Source: Sciurus carolinensis
Taxonomy: Eukaryota; Chordata; Mammalia; Rodentia; Sciuridae
NCBI RefSeq assembly: GCF_902686445.1
Contig: NC_062213.1
Coordinates: forward strand, 9,731,241 to 9,795,240
DNA: 64,000 bases
Direction: 5' to 3'
In this document: piece by piece, positions 58,901 through 64,000 of the stretch
Layout: every line of letters begins with the position of its first letter
How positions within the stretch are numbered: the stretch's first letter is position 1
Notes under the pieces: model-generated
Seen by the model: the letters and a program-made list of their open reading frames with translations, nothing else
What the model was told of the DNA's origin: nothing
The model's database searches: none
Position numbers and translations under genes: made by a program

Positions 58901-60988
58901 TTTGTACTTACAATGGGGCCTGGTTAGTGAACCGAGGGAGCTAAAGGGCAGCCATGGCTCTCACCACTGCGCTGCCCTTACCTGTGAGCTCATGGCTCCT
59001 GTTTGAATTTCCTATAATTACACACATAACAGGGACCCTCTCCTGAGGTTTGTGTGAAGACTGAACATGCAGCTCAGTGCTGAGGACAACCTGGGCCTCC
59101 GTTAGATGTTCGAAAGTCTTAAAAATACTGGACGATTTTTCATCAGACACAATATGCTAACCTACTCGTTTCCCACAAACCCCTGCGAAGATAAGGAAAG
59201 GAATAAAAAAGTCTAAACTCATAAAGATAATGAAAGAAGAAAAGAAGGGAGGAAAGAAGAAAGGAAGGGAAGAAAGGAGGAACTGGGAGGGAGGGCGAGG
59301 ACAACTAGCTAGAGCAGTGGGAGATTTCAGCACCATCTTAGATGAACATGAGGCAAAGGTACCATGTGGGCAAATCAGCAGAGGAAAGAGTGGCTCTCCA
59401 GGCCCACAAGGCTCCACAGGCCTCAGGATGCCCCGGAGGCTGAGGGTCATGGGAGGCAAGGAGGCACAGGCTAAGACAGGAAGGGACCTGAAAACCCCTG
59501 GGCCAGGTGCAGTGATGGCGGGGTTGCCATTACATTTTTGGGCCCTGCAGGGAACCGTACTAGACAGCCATGATTGTTAAATGTTGGCCCTCTTTCATCC
59601 CCACATCTTGACAAGGCCAGGTTTTAAGAATGAAGAGGAGAGAGCTGAGCCTCCTCTGTCAGGGCAACAGCCCAGTGGCCACTCCAGGATCGACAGAGGA
59701 AGGGGCGGGCTGCACCAGCTTAGACACCTGGAGGCCAGGGGAGAAGGAGAGGGGAAGAGTTGGCAGCCGTGGCTTCTGGCGTGGGAGGGGCCGATGGGTG
59801 GAGGTGACACAGGGAGGTAGTATTTTATTTTGATTTCTTAACCATAAGTCTTTGGGGGGCATTTGGATTATTTTAATTGTGTCATGATAAAATTCAAATC
59901 AATTTGGGCCAAAATCTGGCCCAGGCGTGCGTCACCGTTAGGCCCTGGTGTCCTGACATCTGTGAGTCCCACCTCTGCCCTCTACAGCAGGCTGACGGCA
60001 CAGAGCCTGCTCTTGTGGGTAAGTGCTCAGCACCGTCACTCTGAAGAGATGCCCAGGAAAGAAGGCACACGTGCTCCCCAAAGAGACAACCCCAACACTC
60101 GTTATTTTAACTGTGTGAAGCAAACCGACCTCTTAGGTGGAGGACATTCGATACTTTAACCATGGCCTTGGCATGGAATGACTCCCTCCTACTCAAGCTA
60201 TGTTCAGCTCTTCAGTGAGGCCATAATAACAGGTGTCCAGGACCCCTCAGACATCATGTCACAGGCCAGGAATTAACATCACGTGGCCTCCTGGCTGAGC
60301 CGAGCCTGGAGCCCAGGCTGAACCTCTAATTTCCTGACAGAGAGAAGAAGAGGAGGGAACCATGCGGCAAGGCCACACGGCCTGCAGCCCCAGCTGGGTC
60401 CCAAGAAGAGGACACTCCCAGCTCCTCCTTCCCTGCACCTCCTGCCACCTCGTGGCCACTCAGAGCATGCTGTGGCGCTGGACTGGGGACCCAGGCAACA
60501 CACCACGCAGAAGGAACTGCAGCCTCGGCCTGGGCTCCTCAGATGTCACCCTCACTGTCCCCAGTCACAGTCAGCCCAGCTTATAAAGAGCTAGCTTCTT
60601 CCACTTTGGGCACCAGCACCGTGTGGGTCTAGCCATCACTGATAAGCAAGCCAGAACGGACCTGGGCAGGGCTGGGCTCTGATGCCCCTCTGACCCAATT
60701 CGCTGCATCCCGGGAGGAACTTGTGTAACGCTGAGCCCTGGTTTCCTGGTCTGTAGAGTGGCTGTGTTGCCAGCATGTGCCCTACCCACGCAAGTGTGTG
60801 ACCCGCAGGACCCAGAATCCAGGGGTGAGGCTCATGCCAGCAAAACCAACAGACAAAGGCAAAGCAAGGAGGAAAAAGAAGAGGAGGTGGCGCTCTCCCA
60901 AGGAGGGCAGAAAGCACGAGCTTACCTTCTCCTGTGAGGGGAGGCAGGACAACGGGAGGACAGAAGCTGGGGGCATCCCTCTGAGTAG
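31781..60988 (-). CDS. TG: TG: thyroglobulin, seven internal exons (partial gene)
   Basis: In transcript order the exons are 60988-60926, 46126-45992, 44783-44619, 40870-40648, 39111-39018, 38088-37944 and 31983-31781, giving 1028 nt in one unbroken frame with GT/AG at every junction. By remembered human numbering they are exons 35-41. Thyroglobulin is the very large secreted dimer made by thyroid follicle cells, iodinated on tyrosines to yield T4 and T3. Seen: a cysteine-rich segment (EECSRHQACL-type, CVFYADTHSCTHSLQGQSC) before the ChEL domain, ChEL start (NQFLGVPYATPPLAESRF), the carboxylesterase signature EDCLYLNVF, and the region of the nucleophile elbow where the GESAG serine is replaced (LAADRGG). 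ChEL in this family is a folding, dimerisation and trafficking module, not an enzyme. N-glycosylation sequons NWTG and NASV are present. Exons before 35 and after 41 lie outside the window. Confidence 0.97.
31984..37943 (-). other. TG intron 40 (6.0 kb)
   Basis: Carries a MaLR-type LTR at 37577-37918 just inside the exon 40 donor and MIR-like pieces (36835-36940, 37225-37320). The rest is GC-moderate sequence in which no gene was recognised. Confidence 0.8.
37577..37918 (+). mobile_element. MaLR-type LTR (solo), 25 bp from the TG exon 40 donor
   Basis: Plus-strand order matches MaLR LTRs as remembered: TGCTGTGGTTTGGGTCCTGA at the start, GAGAGGTGGGACCTTAGG, GCCACGAGGTGAGCA, GCCATGATGCGCTTCC, CCACAGGCCCAAAGCAACAG and the end TACTCAAGCTGACCA. 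No internal retroviral sequence flanks it. It is antisense to TG, and its 3' end is separated from the last base of TG exon 40 (37944) by 25 bases. Confidence 0.8.
37944..38088 (-). CDS. TG: TG exon 40 (ChEL)
   Basis: The acceptor is TTGCCACCCCGCAG and the donor TTCTG|GTGAGT. The 145-nt exon encodes APNASVLVFFHNTAEGRLA, IDGSVLAAIGNLVVVTANYR and VGVFGFLSS. NAS is an N-glycosylation sequon. FHNTAEGRLAIDG appears about five residues shorter than the human and mouse versions as remembered, in a surface loop between strands. Frame and splice sites are intact. Confidence 0.96.
38089..39017 (-). other. TG intron 39 (929 bp)
   Basis: Includes a MIR-like stretch near 38790-38910 (plus strand CTTCAGTCTCTGCACCTGCA). 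Otherwise nothing recognised. Confidence 0.8.
39018..39111 (-). CDS. TG: TG exon 39 (ChEL, carboxylesterase signature)
   Basis: The acceptor is TCTCTGCAG and the donor ACATG|GTGAGC. The 94-nt exon encodes ASCWQPGTPTPTPPGVS and EDCLYLNVFVPENM. EDCLYLNVF is the type-B carboxylesterase/lipase signature 2; its Cys and the Cys of ASCWQ form the first ChEL disulphide in homologues. Confidence 0.97.
39112..40647 (-). other. TG intron 38 (1.5 kb)
   Basis: Includes an AT-rich segment at about 40015-40260 that stands out from GC-rich surroundings; I cannot assign it to a repeat family. No exon was recognised. Confidence 0.75.
40648..40870 (-). CDS. TG: TG exon 38 (linker and start of ChEL)
   Basis: The acceptor is CCCTGCTCACTAG and the donor CCGAG|GTATGG. 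The 223-nt exon encodes GVPLLRYEEASVPSVSLATH, GQLLGRSQVFQVGSAWKQ, VNQFLGVPYATPPLAESRF and RAPEPSNWTGSWDATKPR. FLGVPYA.PPL..RF is the classic N-terminal motif of cholinesterase-like folds, and NWT is an N-glycosylation sequon. The linker reads YEEAS where human has, from memory, YEAS. Confidence 0.96.
42091..42263 (+). mobile_element. MER20 (hAT-Charlie) DNA transposon fossil
   Basis: GGGGACATTTGACCACGTCT, GGAGACATTTTTGGTTGTCA, CACCCTACAATAGATGGCC and GAGGTTGAGGAACC occur in MER20 order on the plus strand. Non-autonomous and ancient. Confidence 0.85.
43970..44044 (-). repeat. Old ID/B4-like SINE remnant
   Basis: The plus strand reads GGGATGCACCCGGGGCCTCG, TAGGCAAGCGCTCTGCCTCT and GAGCCCCACCTGGCCCTG, a diverged reverse copy of the tRNA-derived SINE head seen intact at 14220-14321. 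No tail or duplications remain. Confidence 0.65.
44619..44783 (-). CDS. TG: TG exon 37 (cysteine-rich region before ChEL)
   Basis: The acceptor is CGTCTCTTCTCTGCAG and the donor AGCCAG|GTGAGC. The 165-nt exon encodes ECSRHQACLVTTVQARDGGV, RCVFYADTHSCTHSLQGQ and SCRLLLREEATHIYRKP. Five cysteines in 55 residues fit the disulphide-rich type 3 repeat part of thyroglobulin. Confidence 0.97.
44784..45991 (-). other. TG intron 36 (1.2 kb)
   Basis: Contains an L2-like fragment at about 44890-45180 (GTGAAGTCCTAATAGCCAGG, CTGGTCTAGCCCTTGCC). Nothing else recognised. Confidence 0.75.
44890..45180. repeat. L2 LINE fragment
   Basis: The plus strand phrases GGGGTGAAGTCCTAATAGCC, AGGGCTCTTCCTGGTCTAGC and CTTGCTCTTCATCCTCATCT resemble the L2 3' region as remembered. 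Ends approximate; strand sense not asserted. Confidence 0.6.
45992..46126 (-). CDS. TG: TG exon 36
   Basis: The acceptor is GCTTTCTCTTCCAG and the donor TTGTTGG|GTGAGG. The 135-nt exon encodes ALDSWQSLALSSVAVDPS, IRDFDVAHVSTAATSDF and AAARDFCLL, closely matching human VSLDSWQSLALSSVVVDPS as remembered. No frame break. Confidence 0.96.
48220..48299. repeat. T-rich run and AAATA repeat
   Basis: GTTT-type units (48228-48250), a T run of about 16 bases (48258-48273) and then ATAAATAAATAAG. Simple repeat; no SINE body was recognised beside it. Confidence 0.8.
48928..49060. repeat. Composite repeat, copy A (7SL-like piece plus unassigned 70 bp)
   Basis: Begins with a reverse B1/7SL-like piece (CTCAGCCTCCGGAGTGGCTA) and continues with CAAAGCACTCGGGTTAATAG and GGGAAGAGCCTTTCTGGCCC. 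The whole order recurs in copy B at 49719-49848. Confidence 0.8.
49379..49503. repeat. TTCC (GGAA) tetranucleotide microsatellite
   Basis: About 125 bp of CCTT/TTCC units with a few TTCT and CCTC interruptions. On the TG-sense strand it reads GGAA. Apparent open frames of Glu/Gly/Arg/Lys or Phe/Leu/Pro/Ser are repeat artefacts. Confidence 0.97.
49719..49848. repeat. Composite repeat, copy B
   Basis: Same order as copy A: CCGCCTCCCGAGTGGCTGGA, CAAAGCACTTGGTTTAACAG, CATTCAGGCAGGAAGAGC and TTTTCAGGCCCCAGC. Shared sequence extends about 70 bp beyond the SINE-like part, so the pair is more than two independent B1 insertions. Confidence 0.8.
51168..51581 (-). mobile_element. MaLR-type solo LTR with 5-bp target duplication
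   Basis: Read on minus it begins TGTTAGGTTTGGCCCCAAAG and ends GGAAAAGCTGACTAACACA, giving the TG...CA termini of an LTR of 414 bp. Internal order (TTCACC/GAAATGATTGG region, GGAGGAGGTGGGTCATTAGG, GCTTCCTGGCTGCTGTG, AATAAACTTTTCCTCCTC near the 3' end) fits MaLR LTRs. It is flanked by GTGCC at 51163-51167 and 51582-51586. No internal retroviral genes are present. Same orientation as TG. Confidence 0.9.
52524..52697. repeat. 87-bp tandem duplication
   Basis: Two adjacent 87-bp units at 52524-52610 and 52611-52697, both beginning CCCTTCCCTTCAGTGA. They differ at about five bases, roughly 94% identity. Confidence 0.95.
55205..55390 (+). repeat. MIR SINE
   Basis: A good MIR on plus: GACCCTGGACCTGGAAGCAA, GGGTTTGAATTACAGCTCTG, CATGAGCTAGTTATGTGGTC, TTGGGCCCCTCTGAATCTC and CCAAATCTGTAAAATGGACA. 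Confidence 0.85.
57140..57310. repeat. L2 LINE fragment
   Basis: AACTCTTCTGTCTGGAAAGA and CATCTGGCAAATTCCTGCC match the L2 tail region loosely. Ends approximate. Confidence 0.5.
57525..57690 (+). repeat. MIR SINE fragment
   Basis: AGACTCTGGAGTCCATCTGT, GGGTTCAAATCCCAGCTCAC and GAGCATTAAATGATCTCTGA follow the MIR order on plus, with a gap in the middle. Confidence 0.6.
58376..58912 (+). mobile_element. Solo LTR (537 bp) with 5-bp target duplication, ERV-like
   Basis: Termini are TGAAGGG and CTTACA (TG...CA). ATGGG flanks it on both sides (58371-58375 and 58913-58917). Internal signals are in the order expected of an LTR promoter: CCAAT at 58746-58750, TATAAA at 58775-58780, then AATAAA at 58858-58863, about 50 bases before the end. 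No gag, pol or env sequence adjoins it, so it is what remains after recombination between two LTRs. Family not identified; a class I/gammaretrovirus-like or class II rodent LTR is possible. It is antisense to TG. Confidence 0.8.
59228..59300. repeat. Purine-rich GAAA/GGAA tract
   Basis: Almost pure A/G on plus (GAAAGAAGAAAAGAAGGGAG and similar units). Low-complexity sequence. Confidence 0.85.
60926..60988 (-). CDS. TG: TG exon 35 (short)
   Basis: The acceptor is TTTTCTTCTTTTCAG and the donor GGAGAAG|GTAAGC. The 63-nt exon encodes TQRDAPSFCPPVVLPPLTGE, matching human AQNNAPSFCPLVVLPSLTEK as remembered. Phase 1 in and out, consistent with joining to exon 36 (E-V-A-L-D-S-W). Confidence 0.93.
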
Positions 60989-61734
60989 CTGAAAAGAAGA
61001 AAAGGCAACTTTTTAGCTCATCTTGCCCCTCGGGGTCACGAGCTCTGAAGACCTTAGCAGAGCCCAGGGTGGCGGCTGAGAAACGGGACTCCGTGAGGGC
61101 AGGCTGTATTAACAGCACCAGCTGGTAGGCCCAGGTCTTGAGGGGGATGGCACAGAGCAGAGCCCCAGACCTGCTGCTCTAAGCCCGGGATTTGGGGCTC
61201 TTTGTTACCTCTGCCTAACCAGGCCTATTCATCCAGAGAGCAGGGAGCCAGACAGGGCGGCCCACACAACGCCTTCCGCAATCACCTGCTGACTCGGTGA
61301 GCCTGGGCGAGGCATGCAGTGCCAGGCCTGTTTCCATGGGACGGCCTGCCTGGAGGAGCACTGAGGGACTGCAGATCATGCCGTGCATGACACTTGGCAT
61401 GAGAGCACAAGCAGCAGCTATTCATGGCATGGAGCCTGGCATGGGGACACTTGGACTTTGGCAGCAGACAGACCTGGGTTTGAACCTGACATTCCATGGA
61501 GAAGCAGTGCAGAGCGATGAGTCTCAGCAGTGCTAAGAGAAGAAGTGCAAATTAAATGAGAAGCCACTGGAGCCCAGGGGGTGGTTTGTAAGGGCCGGTA
61601 CTTTCCCCCCTTCTTCTTCCCTTACTGAACAAATCCAACTCATCAATGCCTTGCCATTTTTTTTTTTCTTCCAATGACTCAAACCAGGACTAAGCACAGC
61701 ATCTCCTAGCACTCACAGGAGCTGCTCTGAGGCA

Positions 61735-61970
61735 CGAGCAGCAGTCAAGAGCAAGCTCTGGACTGGTCGCCCAGGGCAAGATTGGCTTGGCCACTTTCTC
61801 ACTTTGTGATTTTGAACAAATTACTTACTCTCTCTGTCCTCAGTTTCCTTGTCTATAAAAGAAGGATTAACAGTACCAATCTCAGGGTTGTGAGATTTCT
61901 AGAAGTTGATATATGCAGTTTTGGAATAGAGAAAGTGCTCAATAAATGCTGACTACTGTTTGCTGAGAAT
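61735..61970 (+). repeat. MIR SINE, nearly full length
   Basis: AGCAAGCTCTGGACTGGTCG, TGGCCACTTTCTCACTTTGT, CAAATTACTTACTCTCTCTG, CCTCAGTTTCCTTGTCTAT and GTGCTCAATAAATGCTGACT follow the MIR consensus end to end on plus. Confidence 0.9.
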
Positions 61971-62141
61971 ATTAGCCTTCCACAATGGCACACTGTTGTC
62001 AAGGTCTCTGGTCTAAGTCTGCCTCCATGAAAAGTCCTGGTTCAGAGTCTTGCTCTATTCTGGTCCCCAAAGTCCCTGAGGGGGCCCTTCACATCCCTGT
62101 CCTCTACCTGCTTCACTTCTGTCAGCTATGCCAAGACAAAG

Positions 62142-62501
62142 GGCTATGGTTTGAACATCCCCTTCAAAACTCATGTTGAAATTTAGTTGTCACTGTGACC
62201 ATCTTGGGAGGTGGGACCCTTAAGAGATGCTTAGTCATGAGGACGCCACCCTCAAAAATAGTTGGGTGCATTGCAGGGGAGTCCGTCCATTATCTCGCGA
62301 GTGGCTCTGCTACAAAATCAAGCCCTCTCCAGAGCGTCCTCCTGCTCTCTCGTGCTCTCTCCCTGGCTATGTAACAACACAGCAAGGAGGCCTCTCCAGA
62401 TGTTGATGTTTTCGCACCAGATTTCCCAGCCTCCAGAACAACGTGAGCGAGATCTGTTTTCCTCATAAACGGCACAGTCTGTGGCATTCGGTTACAGCTG
62501 C
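62142..62501 (+). mobile_element. MST-type MaLR LTR (solo, old)
   Basis: GGCTATGGTTTGAACATCCC, GGGAGGTGGGACCCTTAAG, GTCATGAGGACGCCACCCTC, TCCCAGCCTCCAGAACAACG and CAGTCTGTGGCATTCGGTTA match MSTA/MSTB in order. The 3' end is slightly trimmed and there is no clear target duplication. Confidence 0.85.
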
Positions 62502-62611
62502 CTAAGGCGAGGCTGCCTGGCACCTTGGGGCTCTAGAGGCTTCACTCTTGCACTGTCTTTGCCTGGCCGGCTCCACTTGCCTGGAAGCACCTGCCACCAC
62601 CATCCCAAGAC

Positions 62612-62774
62612 ACTGGTTCTCAGACTTCAGCAGTCATCAGAGTCACCTGAGGGCTTAGTGACACACCCCAGAGATTCTGATCCTGCAGTGGCTCGGGCTT
62701 AGATGTGACATTTCTAGCACATTTCCAGGTGATGCTGATGCTGCTGGTTCAGGGACACACTTTGAGGACCACTG
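62612..62774 (+). mobile_element. MER5A (hAT-Charlie) DNA transposon fossil
   Basis: Terminal inverted repeats CACTGGTTCTCAGA and its partner TTGAGGACCACTG bound the element; AGTCATCAGAGTCACCTGAG and CCAGGTGATGCTGATGCTGC lie inside in MER5A order. Confidence 0.85.
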
Positions 62775-64000
62775 AGCCCCTGCTATCCCACATCCTGTGA
62801 GCCCTACACAGAACACTATAACTAATCACCTCCCCCACACTGCCCTACACCCAGCCAGCAGCTCCATACTTGTCACCAAGCTTTGCTGTCACTTGTTTGT
62901 CTAAATGACTGTACTTCCTGGAAGAGATTCTCAGAATAAGGATCCCGAGAGTGTGCACTTCAGAGAACAACTCGACGGTCTATATTGAGGGCATTCAAGT
63001 GCCCAATAATTCTGCTTCTAGAAATCCATCTTGAAATTCAAAGCAAGCTCTGTTCGCCAAGGAAATACACGTGCAAACTCATGGAAAGCCGGGACCCTCC
63101 ATGTCTACTGCTGAGAGATGAGAACACGCGAGTGAGTTGTGATCAGGCTCTGGGGAGCTGCTGAGCAGAGCACTGGCCCCCAGTTCTGCTGCCATTGCTT
63201 CGCCCTCTTTCCTCCCACCATCAGAGAGGAAAGGCTCTGTGTAAGCTGTGCAGGCCCTGCCCTCGGGCCAGTGGGCCCTTCATGGTCCAGTGTAGGGCGA
63301 GCCCGAGGGTTCCTGCACAGCTCCCCGGGCCGCTCCCCGGGCCCGGCACTGAACACCTCCCTAGAAGTCCCTGGGAAGATGAAGCTCCCCAGGGACCCTC
63401 CCCTGAAAGCCTCCTGTGTGGCCTTGGGAAAGCCGTTCAGCTAATTGACTGTTGAGCAAATGAACATGACCTCTCTGGGCTCTGCAGCCCATGGCGCCCT
63501 GAGCCAGTGGGGAGCTGTTTCCCTGCTCCATGCTCAGCAGCGGGGAGCAGCGGTCTGCAACCACTAGGGTGTTCGTGGCAGGGACAATGGCACACATTTA
63601 TATCATAACACAGCAGGAAACAGAGCTGCTCTTCAGCTTAGCTCCTGGCATGGAGCTCCTAAAACCCTGTCATTTCCTCAATGATAGGGGACAGCAGCAT
63701 CTTTTGTTACAATGTCCTATTTTGGACTCTGGTTCCTAAAACAAGAGCTTCTAGGGCCCTCGGGCTCTCTGCAGTGGTAAAGGTACCCACCCACCAATGA
63801 GCTGACTGGCGACTGTGGGGTGAGGGCTGAACAGCTTCAGGACGGGGCTGTGGCCACAAAGGTAGGGCATCATTAGAGGGCTCAACTTCCGGCCCTACCC
63901 AGACCCCCACGGAGAGGAGGGGGCTGGAGGCAGGCATTCATTCACCAGCAGCAATGATGTAATAAATTGTGCCCGTGAAACAGAACTGCCACAGGAACCC

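Larger units (their letters stand above)
46127..60925 (-). other. TG intron 35 (14.8 kb)
   Basis: The largest complete TG intron here. It holds a composite repeat pair (48928-49060, 49719-49848), a TTCC/GGAA microsatellite (49379-49503), two solo LTRs (51168-51581, 58376-58912), an 87-bp tandem duplication (52524-52697), a CpG-rich patch (54340-54440), MIR/L2 fragments and a purine tract (59228-59300). No exon or RNA gene recognised. Confidence 0.75.
60989..64000 (-). other. TG intron 34 (partial, runs off the window)
   Basis: Contains MIR (61735-61970), an MST-type LTR (62142-62501) and MER5A (62612-62774). The preceding TG exon was looked for on the minus strand and not found, so it should lie beyond 64000. 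Confidence 0.75.

Noticed and set aside
58913..58932. Possible primer binding site (TGGGGCCTGG) after the LTR at 58376-58912
   Set aside because: The first five bases are explained by the ATGGG target duplication, the match to tRNA-Pro is poor, and no retroviral genes follow. Solo LTR is the simpler reading.
60989..64000. TG exon 34 on the minus strand
   Set aside because: No minus-strand frame resembles the cysteine-rich sequence expected before exon 35.
1..64000. CRISPR arrays, operons or a bacterial-type defence or mobile system
   Set aside because: The window is spliced mammalian nuclear DNA; tandem repeats here lack regular unique spacers.

Overview
The window is mammalian nuclear DNA, most likely from a squirrel-type rodent (Sciuridae). 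Short exons are bounded by GT/AG splice sites and separated by large introns. A tRNA-derived ID SINE with a poly-A tail and target-site duplication lies at 14220-14321, a rodent B1 SINE at 96-195, and several MaLR-type LTRs, MIR, L2, L1, MER20 and MER5A fragments are scattered through it. The squirrel placement rests on the look of the ID/B1/MaLR repeats and is an inference; rodent is the safer call.

Two protein-coding genes overlap on opposite strands. The left part (about 5.1-25.4 kb, + strand) carries SLA (Src-like adaptor, SLAP). All seven coding exons are present and join without a frame break into 276 codons (myristoylation signal, SH3, SH2, C-terminal tail), followed by a 3'UTR of about 1.6 kb ending near an AATAAA at 25423. 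The right part (31.8-61.0 kb, - strand) carries seven consecutive internal exons of TG (thyroglobulin). They encode the end of the cysteine-rich region and the first part of the cholinesterase-like (ChEL) domain. By comparison with remembered human exon numbering they are exons 35-41. TG enters at the right edge and continues past the left edge. SLA therefore lies wholly inside TG intron 41, transcribed in the opposite direction, an arrangement known in human and kept here.

Layout: 1-5146, upstream flank of the first SLA coding exon (a 5' noncoding exon may be here or off the window). 5147-25445, SLA. 25446-31780, rest of TG intron 41 as far as it is visible, with L2 and L1 debris, a 34-bp tandem repeat and a CAT/CAC minisatellite. 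31781-46126, TG exons 41 to 36. 46127-60925, the 14.8-kb TG intron 35 with tandem duplications, a GGAA/TTCC microsatellite and two solo LTRs that have perfect 5-bp target duplications. 60926-60988, TG exon 35. 60989-64000, TG intron 34, with an MST-type LTR, MIR and MER5A.

The two proteins are not known to act together: thyroglobulin is the secreted precursor of thyroid hormone and SLAP is a cytosolic/membrane adaptor that damps receptor signalling in lymphocytes. Their link is positional. No bacterial-style system, CRISPR array or unknown multi-gene system was seen. The observations most worth a second look concern repeats close to splice sites, the two solo LTRs, locally duplicated units, and a short loop in TG exon 40.
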